Assembly (NCBI GenBank): GCA_005843825.1
Contig: SZXX01000006.1
Span: 1-64,000 of the forward strand
From: Chlorobium sp.
GTDB taxonomy: Bacteria; Bacteroidota; Chlorobiia; Chlorobiales; Chlorobiaceae
Length of the DNA: 64,000 nt
Direction of reading: 5' to 3'
A program made the translations under genes and the position numbers. Positions within the stretch are counted from its first letter, which is position 1. Each line of letters opens with the position of its first letter. The notes beneath the pieces are model-generated. The model was given only the letters and a program-made list of their open reading frames with translations. It did no database searches and had not been told where the DNA came from. Below are positions 48,301 to 56,242 of this stretch, piece by piece.

Positions 48301-48555
48301 ATGGCTGTACAACATATTTCGCTTGATATTCCTGAAAAGGTATTGCTGGCAGAGAAGACTGATATTATTTCATTCGGCAGAGAGTTGCGGATGCTTGCTG
48401 CTGTGAAGTTATTTGAAATGGGTAGGCTTTCTTCAGGTCGCGCTGCTGAACTTGCTGGAATGGGTCGTGTTGAATTTTTACTCAACCTCGGCAGGTATAA
48501 TGTTTTTCCTTTAGCTGCGGAGTTAGATGACTTAGAACATGACCAAGTTCATTAA
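48301..48555 (+). CDS. UPF0175-family antitoxin
   Basis: An 84-residue protein of UPF0175: ISLDIPEKVL, FGRELRMLAAVKLFEMGRLS and SGRAAELAGMGRVEFLLNLG, which contains a helix-turn-helix. Such proteins pair with DUF3368 PIN toxins, as here. It overlaps the toxin by 17 bases and has a GGAGGTGAG element before its ATG. Confidence 0.9.
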   Translation: MAVQHISLDIPEKVLLAEKTDIISFGRELRMLAAVKLFEMGRLSSGRAAELAGMGRVEFLLNLGRYNVFPLAAELDDLEHDQVH

Positions 48556-49033
48556 TGCGATAAGCAATACTTCACCGCTTCTTTATCTTTATCGAATAGG
48601 GGTAATTGATTGGTTTCCAGAGCTTTTCGGCGAAATATGGACACCTGAAGCTGTAAAAAGTGAGTTATTGGTTGGAGGACATAAGGGTTATGTCGTTCCA
48701 AAACTTTCTGATTACTCATGGCTTCAAATTGTTAATCCTCAATCACTTCCTTCCGAGTGGCTTTCCTTGGATTTGGGTCCGGGAGAATTGGCGGCTATGT
48801 CGCTGGCAATCGAAAATCCAGATAGTATTGTTTTGCTTGATGATATGCTTGCTCGTCGTACAGCTCGTGCAGCTGGGTTAAATGTTTGGGGGACCCTTAA
48901 GGTTTTATTGGAACTCAAGCATCAAGGATTCATCAAAAGCATTGAACCTTTTGTTAACCAGTTAAGTGATGCCGGAATGTGGGTTTCAAATGAGGTAAAG
49001 CATCGGATTCTAGTTTTGGCTGGAGAGTTATAG
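48539..49033 (+). CDS. DUF3368 PIN-like toxin
   Basis: A 164-residue PIN-fold protein. It shows ISNTSPLLYLYRIG at the start, LDLGPGELAAMSLA near the middle and VLLDDMLARRTARAAGLNV with the acidic metal ligands. It is coupled to the UPF0175 antitoxin. The presumed activity is RNA cleavage. Confidence 0.9.
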   Translation: MTKFINAISNTSPLLYLYRIGVIDWFPELFGEIWTPEAVKSELLVGGHKGYVVPKLSDYSWLQIVNPQSLPSEWLSLDLGPGELAAMSLAIENPDSIVLLDDMLARRTARAAGLNVWGTLKVLLELKHQGFIKSIEPFVNQLSDAGMWVSNEVKHRILVLAGEL

Positions 49034-49057
49034 TATGTTAATGTATAACCCTTCAAT

Positions 49058-49106
49058 GCGCTTGACAGCGCAAGAACTTGGGGACGGAATTCTTAACGTT
49101 CAGTTA
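49058..49106 (+). repeat. REP-like repeat, copy A4
   Basis: GCGCTTGACAGCGCAAGAAC, then TTGGGGACGG, followed by a diverged CAGTTACGTGCTGAGG. It lies 25 bases after the DUF3368 gene. Confidence 0.75.
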
Positions 49107-49279
49107 CGTGCTGAGGTTTGCAAATTCTGGTATAGCTCTAACGGTGTTTTAAGCCAACAGCTTCGGCATATTTCCTGAGGGTGGTAATGGATGGGGAATA
49201 TCTTTTCACTTGTCGAACTTGCAGAAGTGAGCAGGAGGAGTTCTTAGTACTCAGAAAGAAAGTTACGAGAGTCGGCAGT

Positions 49280-49328
49280 TTGCAGTTGGCGGAGGAGAAG
49301 AAAGAACCGCCTTGGCTGTATATATTGA
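49280..49328. repeat. Repeat E1
   Basis: TTGCAGTTGGCGGAGGAGAA, then GAAAGAACCGCCTTGGCTGT and ATATATTGA. Matches 50419-50466. In one frame both copies read LQLAEEKKE(P/L)PWL, so they may derive from a coding fragment. Confidence 0.7.
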
Positions 49329-49337
49329 AAACCTCAC

Positions 49338-49550
49338 GGCCTCACAACATCGATCAAAACATCCCTCTGTGCCTCTCACCTCCCGCCGCTCCAGGCACTT
49401 CTCGAGTCCGACGGCCTGAATCCACCTGCACTATGCATCCTTAACTACGAGCGCAACGTCCAGTTCCATCGCAAGCTCCATCATGCCATCAGGCACCTCA
49501 GGCGAGCAGTCAATCAGTTAACCAGGCAGTGCAGGGGCTTGACGATCTGA
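49338..49550 (+). pseudogene. Unrecognised GC-rich gene fragment
   Basis: A 70-codon open stretch without a start. The visible part includes LPPLQALLESDGLNPPALCI, then LNYERNVQFHRKLHHAIRHL. Codon choice is strongly C-ending (ATC, CTC, CGC), unlike the AT-rich flanks, and it stops at TGA 49548. Probably the 3' end of a lost gene. I do not recognise the family. Confidence 0.3.
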
Positions 49551-49722
49551 GGCGGTTTAATATAATTTACAAAACGAACCCATTCAGTTATTTGCTAAAC
49601 GGGGTTCCTTTGCTGAGAAAGATAGTACTTAGTTCTGAGAAGGGAAGAATAGTAAAGACAGTTTGCATTACTGAGGGTACCTAAGGGTTTCCACAAGGGG
49701 AGTTGCCTTAGGTTGTGGTGTT

Positions 49723-49750
49723 TTGTAATCGTGTATGGGTGGTGTATATT
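49723..49750 (+). promoter_or_regulatory. Shared promoter cassette, copy D3
   Basis: TTGTAA, 16 bases, TATATT, then TATTGAGAAAATTGATAA. It lies 110 bases before the Phd-like antitoxin gene. Confidence 0.68.
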
Positions 49751-49859
49751 TATTGAGAAAATTGATAACCGCTTTTCGTATCTATATGATGGATTGTATT
49801 AGCTGCAAAATGCGTATATGTTGTACGATATACGGTAACACAACGCAGGAGAGAAAGTT

Positions 49860-50117
49860 ATGATAGCAATTAGCACTACTGAGTTACGCAAAAACCTCAG
49901 AAAATACTTGAACTTGGCAACCAAGGAGAAAGTTGTTGTTCGGTTTAGCAAGACTGAGACTGTTGAGATTGTGCCTGGGGAAAAAATCACTGTCAAGGAT
50001 GAATACTCCGACAATGTAAAGTTGTTGGAGGTATTGAAGAAAGGTGAGGAGGATATTGCAGCCGGAAGGTATACTGAGATTAAAGACCCCAAAAATATAT
50101 GGGCAAGTATACTGTAA
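49860..50117 (+). CDS. Phd/YefM-type antitoxin
   Basis: An 85-residue protein. [20 protein letters not shown] followed by [17 protein letters not shown] is the Phd/YefM pattern. The C-terminal helix would bind the toxin. It overlaps the toxin by 19 bases. A promoter cassette lies upstream. Confidence 0.83.
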   Translation: MIAISTTELRKNLRKYLNLATKEKVVVRFSKTETVEIVPGEKITVKDEYSDNVKLLEVLKKGEEDIAAGRYTEIKDPKNIWASIL

Positions 50118-50380
50118 TACTGACACCAGAAGCAAAGGATGAGTTGAGGGTTTTGCATAAAATTGGAATTGAAGCCACCATCAGAAAGATTGAAAAAATT
50201 TTTGATGAACTTTCAGATCACCCAACCACTGGAACAGGAAAACCTGAACGATTGAAAGGTGATTTTTCGGGGTATTGGTCAAGAAGATTGAATAAGAAGG
50301 ACCGAATAATCTATAAAATTGATGCCTCCATAGTGACGGTATCGGTTCTTTCCTTGCTTGGTCATTATGGGGACTCATAG
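50099..50380 (+). CDS. Txe/YoeB-type RelE-fold toxin
   Basis: A 93-residue protein: [18 protein letters not shown], then [20 protein letters not shown] with [11 protein letters not shown]. The GxGKPExLKxxxxGxxSRRxxxxxRxxY pattern is that of YoeB/Txe mRNA interferases. Coupled to the Phd-type antitoxin. Confidence 0.92.
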   Translation: MGKYTVILTPEAKDELRVLHKIGIEATIRKIEKIFDELSDHPTTGTGKPERLKGDFSGYWSRRLNKKDRIIYKIDASIVTVSVLSLLGHYGDS

Positions 50381-50418
50381 GATGGGTAGTGCTGAGAGGG
50401 AAGAATGTGAAGATTATT

Positions 50419-50466
50419 TGCAGTTGGCGGAGGAAAAGAAAGAACTGCCTTGGCTGTTTATATTGA
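50419..50466. repeat. Repeat E2
   Basis: Second copy of the E element, with a few substitutions. It lies 39 bases after the Txe-type toxin and 55 bases before the DUF1566 gene. Confidence 0.7.
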
Positions 50467-50520
50467 TGGCATAGAGCCTAACTGTGATATTTAACCTGTT
50501 AATTGTAAACTGACCGACTC

Positions 50521-50997
50521 ATGAAACTTTCTGCAAAAAAATATGTTACCCGGCTCTGGGCAATTTTTCTGATTGCCGGTTTGAGTATGGTGGGTGTTTC
50601 TTCACTTTCCTCTGCGGCAGGGCTGAAGATTGGTGACAGCTATAATGGTGGTGTTGTCATTTATATTGATGGTACCGGGCAGCATGGGCTTGTTGCAGCC
50701 AAAGCTGATATGACGGGTTCTTCCGGCAAGGCGGAGGGGTTCTTTAACTGGTATGGTGCGAAGATTGCGGCCAACAGGTTTGTGGATGGGTATTGCGACT
50801 GGGTTTTACCGAACCTGGATCAGTTGAATCTGATCTATATTCATCGCAGCAGCCTTGGTGGTATCCTTGAAACCTATTACTGGAGTTCTTCGGATAGCGA
50901 AGCCGGTAAAGCATGGGCTCAGGATTTCAGCAATGGCCAGCGGATTGACGGTAATAAAACAAACACCGGTCGTGTAAGGCCTATTCGCTCGTTTTAA
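50521..50997 (+). CDS. Secreted DUF1566 (Lcl-like) protein
   Basis: A 158-residue exported protein. The signal peptide is RLWAIFLIAGLSMVGVSSLS, with cleavage near SSAAG. The domain contains IGDSYNGGVVIYIDGTGQHG, WVLPNLDQLNLIY, YYWSSSDSE and a C-terminal GRVRPIRSF, all typical of DUF1566. These are C-type-lectin-like folds. Function unknown; surface adhesion or ligand binding is plausible. Confidence 0.85.
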   Translation: MKLSAKKYVTRLWAIFLIAGLSMVGVSSLSSAAGLKIGDSYNGGVVIYIDGTGQHGLVAAKADMTGSSGKAEGFFNWYGAKIAANRFVDGYCDWVLPNLDQLNLIYIHRSSLGGILETYYWSSSDSEAGKAWAQDFSNGQRIDGNKTNTGRVRPIRSF

Positions 50998-51048
50998 TCA
51001 ACACTCTTTTTCATCATATCAATTCGCGGATAGGGACTGAAGCGATAT

Positions 51049-52512
51049 TCAGGTCGGGATGATCAATGGTTCTGCAGCCGGAATGGTCAGCACAAAGGTT
51101 GTCCCGATGTTTTTTTCGCTTTTCAGGGAGACCTTGATTTTTTGAAGATCTGCAAGTTTTTTTACAATCGATAATCCCAGTCCGCTCCCTCCTGTACCGG
51201 AATTTCTTGATGTATCGACCCGGTAAAATCTTTCAAAAACTGCATTTATTTTTTCTTCTGGAATGCCGATTCCCTGATCGGCAATACTGCAGACAATCAT
51301 ATTGGCTTTTCGCTCTACAGCTATAGTAATAAAAGAACCGCTCGGGGAATACTTGATTGCATTCGAGAGAACATTCACAAAAATCATTTCAAGGATTGCA
51401 GGATCTGCAGCTACACTTACAGAATCTTTTTGATCCATCCTGATCGAAATATTCTTTTCCATCGCATATCCGTTCATCCTGTCGATAACCTCTTCAATAT
51501 GAGGCAACAGGGATACCGTTTCTATATTCGGCCTCATTGAACTGCTTTCATATCGTGCAAGCATCAGAAGCTGATCGATCAGTTTGGCCATGCGGTTTAA
51601 TTCCACAAGGCAGAACTGAATCCGGGTTTCGTAGTGCTCTCTCTCTCTTGGTTTGCGTATCAGTACCTCAAGCGTTCCTTTAACTGTTGAAAGCGGTGTC
51701 TTCAGTTCGTGGGAAGCATCGGCAGTAAACTGCTTCTCACGCTGAAATGCTTCCTGCAGCCTGTCCAGAAGGTCATTGATGGTCGAAGATAACCGATATA
51801 ATTCATCATGGTGAAAGGGCAGGGCTATGCGTTGATGGAGGTTTGCCTGAGTCATTCTTTCAGCCGTGGCGATCACTCTTTCAATGGGGCGTATACTTTT
51901 TCCAGCGATCATACGCGTACAGACAAAAAGCGTAAAAAGAATAGCAGGGAATGAATAAAGAAAAACATTTCGCAGATCGTTTAGAACAATTATTGCGTTT
52001 TTGAGGGGAACAGCCACAATAAGATAGCCTTCAGTAACCCCGTTGCGGTTGACTAGAGGTATCTGTGCCTGCCGGACAACTGAGTTTGAAAAACTGTTAT
52101 TGAAGTAAGTTGAGCCCGACTGATTGGGGTTAAAAGCCAGTGCGCACCAGGAAAGAGTTGATGATTTTTTTACCACCTCTCCGGTCGTGTTTACCACCTG
52201 AACAAATTCAGTATCGATACTGTCATTGTTATCTAGTTCCTGAAAGCTGGCAAAGCCTGTAAAATTTTTCGTTGTGATATGTGCTTTTGAAAGGATTTCC
52301 GAAATCTCGGTCTTGATTTTCTCATCAAACTGCTTGTAGACAACGCTCTCAACAATCAGGTAGGTGATAGTAAAAACCATGGCGACTAAAAATGCTGTCG
52401 CAACAGTGTAGTAAAAGGCAATCCGGTTGCGCAGACTCATTACGAGCAGTCTTTTCAATGGAGCGTTGTTGTTCAGGATGGATTTGTTTTTTCTATGTTT
52501 ATGACGCGGCAT
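51049..52512 (-). CDS. Orphan sensor histidine kinase
   Basis: A 487-residue kinase. The first membrane helix is IAFYYTVATAFLVAMVFTIT, followed by a periplasmic sensor of about 120 residues, a second helix near FLYSFPAILFTLFVCTRMI, HAMP, the HisKA box ASHELKTPLSTVKG, and HATPase motifs NVLSNAIKYSPSG, DQGIGIPEEKI and GTGGSGLGLSIVKKL. A shorter start at 52440 is possible. No response regulator is adjacent. Its end is convergent with the DUF1566 gene. Confidence 0.92.
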   Translation of the reverse strand: MPRHKHRKNKSILNNNAPLKRLLVMSLRNRIAFYYTVATAFLVAMVFTITYLIVESVVYKQFDEKIKTEISEILSKAHITTKNFTGFASFQELDNNDSIDTEFVQVVNTTGEVVKKSSTLSWCALAFNPNQSGSTYFNNSFSNSVVRQAQIPLVNRNGVTEGYLIVAVPLKNAIIVLNDLRNVFLYSFPAILFTLFVCTRMIAGKSIRPIERVIATAERMTQANLHQRIALPFHHDELYRLSSTINDLLDRLQEAFQREKQFTADASHELKTPLSTVKGTLEVLIRKPREREHYETRIQFCLVELNRMAKLIDQLLMLARYESSSMRPNIETVSLLPHIEEVIDRMNGYAMEKNISIRMDQKDSVSVAADPAILEMIFVNVLSNAIKYSPSGSFITIAVERKANMIVCSIADQGIGIPEEKINAVFERFYRVDTSRNSGTGGSGLGLSIVKKLADLQKIKVSLKSEKNIGTTFVLTIPAAEPLIIPT

Positions 52513-52789
52513 CAGGCTTCCGGGTTGAAATACCTTAATATTTTTGGACTTGAATATCTTTCATTTCAATGGTTGTAAATGTAACAGGATGATTCTTAAA
52601 GGATTGAAAAATTAACCCTAAAATTGGCTTAAAATCCATTCAATCCACTTTCGTTCAACTCGATATTTCCTTTATCCGTAAGGTGATAAGGAGGGGACTG
52701 ACCAGTAAAATAACAGTTGATTTGCGGCTGATTTATTGGTAAAATAAACTATAACCCCAACGCTTATTCTGGAGCTGGAGGCTCCTTCT

Positions 52790-54862
52790 ATGAAAATTCA
52801 TTTCCGGCGGTTTCCGTCAGGAATGGTGCTTCTTGGCCTTTACTTTCTTTTTGCAGGCTGCACTACCGATAACAATATCAGTGAATCTCCCGAGCCTCTA
52901 TACAAGCAGGCATTTTCCTGCAGAAATCGCGGGGAGTATCAGAAAGCCCTTGATTTGTATAACAAGGCTCTCTCTCTGGACACTCTTAACGTTGCGTTAC
53001 CCAGGGTGGTCAGGGCATTGCATGAGAAGCGTGTAATTGAAGGCTTGACAGGTGAATATTATGATGCGCTCAAAACGACGGCACTTCTGGAAAAACTACC
53101 GCCAAAGACAGTGCCGGATTCACTTCGCAATGCACTCTTTACCGATAAGGCAATATGGCTTCGTGAATTGGGAAGTTTCGGGGATGCTGCGCTTGCTCTT
53201 GAGCACGTTGTTGCTCCAACTCCAGCAGTACAATTTGAACTGGCTTCTCTCTATCTAAAGAGTGGCGAATTCCAGAAGTCTGCAGAAATATATCGACATC
53301 TATCGGGTTGGGAGCGTGATCCCGTTACCAGAATGACAGCCTTGGCAGGGCTTCTGCAATGTAAGAAGGCTATGCCGCAGCTTGCTGTGGAAACTGAAGA
53401 TGCCATTGCCGTGAAAATTGCTGCCGAGTCTGGCAGGGTTTTAGCTATGGAGGGCGAATTCGAGCGCAGGATTCAGGCGCTCAGGACGGCATCAAAAAGT
53501 GTTCAGTCTCTTGATAAGCATCGCAGAAATGCCAGCTTTTTTTTGTTCAAGGCACTTGCGCTTGCTGAAAAGTCGCAAAATCCTTTGCTTGTACAGATAC
53601 TTCGGCTGGAATCCAATGCGGTCATAGTTCGTAAACCCGATCCTTTCCGCGAGGCAGCTGAATATTTTCGCATGAAAAATATGCAGTATGCCCAGGGCTG
53701 TTCCCTTTTGATGCTTGGTGGAAGCAAATCTCTTAAACTTAAAGATGAGGAGCTGATCAGTGCTTTGCAGCAGGGGGTTTCAATCAATACCTCTTACGCA
53801 CCGCCTTATCCGACAAATGAGCTGCTTGAGCTTGAAAAAAAATCAGCACATCGTCTTACAGGTTTGCTGCTTGAAAAGTCGAGAATTTTTGAACTGTTTG
53901 ATGCCGGTGAACAAGCCGGCAATATCGACCTGCAGCGTTTATTGCAGATTTACAGAAAAAGCTTCAGCCTTGGCAAGGGTCATGAAGCTCTCGAAACAAA
54001 AATTTCTCAATTGCAGCACGAGATTTCAGCACTGCTTCAGCGGAAAGCCGATATTTTCCTCCGCGCAGAAGGATATGAAAAAAACAGGAGTGCCGATCGG
54101 GCTCTCAACATCAAAAGAGGCCGATTAATTGAACTGCTTCCACAGGTCAGGGCCATAAATCCAGTTGCAGCTGAAGCCATCCAACTTATTCCGGTAACAC
54201 TCCGTACAGTCCAGGCTGCTCTGAAGGATGATCAGGCGATAATAAAGCCGCTTATGTCCGACAGTCTTTGCGGCTCCATGCTCATAGGAAGAAAGCAGTT
54301 GCAGATAGCTCGAAGTGGTGTCTGCTTCGACTCCCTTAATACCCCGGCTTCAAAAATAGAGGCATTCAGACGTGAACTTGCCAGCCCTCAACAGAGTACT
54401 AAAGAGCGTGAATGGTTCAGTAAAGCGTTTTATGAACCTTTTGCCCCTTCACTCGCAAGCTACAAGCATCTTATTTTTATCAGTGACAATCTTTTTCCCT
54501 TCCATATTTTGAGTGGAAACAGCACTTCTGTTCCTGAAAAAAGATATTCATACCTCCATTCGCTTAAAGAGTTTTCTCTGTTATCTGAGCACCAGGAATC
54601 GGCAAAGACTCTTTCAGGAATTTTATTCTTTAGTCCCGATAAGGTTACAGGAGCAAGGCTCCAAAAACTGTTTTTCCCGCATGACAGAGTTTTTATTCTC
54701 TGGAAAAACCTTAACGGGGTTGAGATTGGAGCAATTCGTCAACAGATCAGTCAAGAGATGCAGGGGACGGTTTCCGGATCAGGTGCATTGTTTTCTCTTG
54801 GTGTAAACTCTGATGTCGCTCGTGAAATCCTGATGAATATTTCCTCATACGGAATTGATTAA
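52790..54862 (+). CDS. TPR lipoprotein with CHAT-like C-terminus
   Basis: A 690-residue lipoprotein: lipobox LFAGC near residue 24. TPR-like helices start at EPLYKQAFSCRNRGEYQKAL and continue in several repeats; a long coiled region covers about 300-450. The C-terminus has KHLIFISDNLFPFHIL and RYSYLHSLKEFSLLSEH, resembling the opening strands of a CHAT peptidase domain, but the catalytic His and Cys blocks are not evident. It may be an inactive CHAT protein. Divergent from the sensor kinase. Confidence 0.65.
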   Translation: MKIHFRRFPSGMVLLGLYFLFAGCTTDNNISESPEPLYKQAFSCRNRGEYQKALDLYNKALSLDTLNVALPRVVRALHEKRVIEGLTGEYYDALKTTALLEKLPPKTVPDSLRNALFTDKAIWLRELGSFGDAALALEHVVAPTPAVQFELASLYLKSGEFQKSAEIYRHLSGWERDPVTRMTALAGLLQCKKAMPQLAVETEDAIAVKIAAESGRVLAMEGEFERRIQALRTASKSVQSLDKHRRNASFFLFKALALAEKSQNPLLVQILRLESNAVIVRKPDPFREAAEYFRMKNMQYAQGCSLLMLGGSKSLKLKDEELISALQQGVSINTSYAPPYPTNELLELEKKSAHRLTGLLLEKSRIFELFDAGEQAGNIDLQRLLQIYRKSFSLGKGHEALETKISQLQHEISALLQRKADIFLRAEGYEKNRSADRALNIKRGRLIELLPQVRAINPVAAEAIQLIPVTLRTVQAALKDDQAIIKPLMSDSLCGSMLIGRKQLQIARSGVCFDSLNTPASKIEAFRRELASPQQSTKEREWFSKAFYEPFAPSLASYKHLIFISDNLFPFHILSGNSTSVPEKRYSYLHSLKEFSLLSEHQESAKTLSGILFFSPDKVTGARLQKLFFPHDRVFILWKNLNGVEIGAIRQQISQEMQGTVSGSGALFSLGVNSDVAREILMNISSYGID

Positions 54863-55037
54863 GAATGTATAAATGAGGTTTATCAGGAGCTGGTGATCTT
54901 GTTTTTTTATGAATAACGGCTGATTCTCTGAGAATAAAATCATCCTTTTCCTTGATATGCTTTCTATCTTTTTTGTAAATTTACTAGACTGAAAGTTTTT
55001 GTATTTCCTTGGCTTATCGTAATTGGGGTTGTTTTCT

Positions 55038-55997
55038 ATGACTGAGCAGGTATCAAGCAGCACAGCATTGGAGCTTCTTTCAAGGGAGCTGAAAAATGCA
55101 AGAATCGAAAAAAACCTTTCTCTGGAAGATGTCAGCCGCTTGACCTCGGTTCAAAAGAATCATCTTGAAAAAATCGAGGAAGGCGATTTCAGCTTTCTCC
55201 CCAAGGCCTATGTTTTTACCTATATCAAGGCCTATGCTCTAATGATGGGAGCAGGCAACGATGACACTTTTGAACAATGCAAAAAGGAGCTGCAGCTGAC
55301 CACAGCCCTCAAGCGTGAGGTTGCAATTGATAAAACTTCCAGAAAGAAGGAAAAACGCCCGGGCCGGGATACAAACTTTCGGGATGTCCGGTTTCCAAGA
55401 TCTTTAGTCTTGCTGATTGCCGGCATTGTACTCGTTGCTGCTGCCGGACTTGCGTTTTTTTATTTTAACGGTCAGCTTAACTTTTCAGATACTCGTTCTC
55501 CCGGTGTTGTTCCCCTCCCTTCTGCAAGTCAGGAAGATACGGTCGCTGTTGCCGAACAGATTGTCGATTCTCTTCAGATTTCCGCTTCGAATAAACCGGC
55601 TCTCAATGCCGCATCGTCATCTCCTGATTCTGCAGCGGCCTCTCCTCCTGTTACTCCGGCAACGCCAGCACCGGTTTCATCTGCGTCAGCGCTATCAGCT
55701 ACTGCTTCCAATTCCGGTGAGTGGGCAAAAAATGTTTCTTTTCTGCCATCCTCTTCTACATCTCCATACCGGAAGGTGCTTGTTATCCGCCTGGTTGACG
55801 AATATTCATGGGTCAAGGTTATCGCCGATGACAGCTCAAGGGTCTATCCTGGCGGAAAGTTCAGCAGTGGTCAGGTGCTTCGATACGAAGCTCGAAATAA
55901 GTTCTGGGTTAACCTGGGACGCCCGAAATTTGTCGAGTTGTACCTGAACGGAAAAAAACTTCCTCCGACAACGGAGCGTATTCTTATTATTAACTGA
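55038..55997 (+). CDS. rodZ: RodZ-like helix-turn-helix membrane protein
   Basis: A 319-residue protein from ATG 55038 (MTEQVSSSTALELLSRELKN). The cytoplasmic HTH_25 domain covers about residues 10-85 (LSLEDVSRLTSVQKNHLEKI). A single membrane helix LVLLIAGIVLVAAAGLAFFY is near residue 120. A Ser/Ala/Pro-rich linker leads to a C-terminal DUF4115-like domain (SWVKVIADDSSRVYPGGKFS). RodZ links MreB to the cell-wall machinery in rods. Confidence 0.85.
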   Translation: MTEQVSSSTALELLSRELKNARIEKNLSLEDVSRLTSVQKNHLEKIEEGDFSFLPKAYVFTYIKAYALMMGAGNDDTFEQCKKELQLTTALKREVAIDKTSRKKEKRPGRDTNFRDVRFPRSLVLLIAGIVLVAAAGLAFFYFNGQLNFSDTRSPGVVPLPSASQEDTVAVAEQIVDSLQISASNKPALNAASSSPDSAAASPPVTPATPAPVSSASALSATASNSGEWAKNVSFLPSSSTSPYRKVLVIRLVDEYSWVKVIADDSSRVYPGGKFSSGQVLRYEARNKFWVNLGRPKFVELYLNGKKLPPTTERILIIN

Positions 55998-56242
55998 GCT
56001 TTTTTGTGTGGAAAACCTCTTTTTTTAAGGAGAGATTAGCTTTATTGGTAAAAACAGGATAAATTAAGTCTTGTTAGGAATTAATAGAGCTGTTTCTACA
56101 TTTCGTAATGCATAGTTCATTGGTATGCTTATAATTCGATGGAGATGTTTGAAATATTTTGATTTGAGAAAAGCGGTCAGCGCAATAAATAAAGTTTACC
56201 TTAGTAGTCACAAAAGCTTAAACCACGAATATTGAACGTATT

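Larger units (their letters stand above)
49034..49859. other. Repeat-rich non-coding region
   Basis: About 825 bases with no intact gene. It holds REP-like copy A4, element E1, a GC-rich gene fragment (49338-49550) and promoter cassette D3. Confidence 0.6.

Noticed and set aside
35700-50500. CRISPR array
   Set aside because: Repeats in the island are few, irregularly spaced and not separated by uniform spacers; no cas gene is present.
46743-50997. Diversity-generating retroelement
   Set aside because: No reverse transcriptase, accessory protein or template repeat is visible; only candidate targets are reported.
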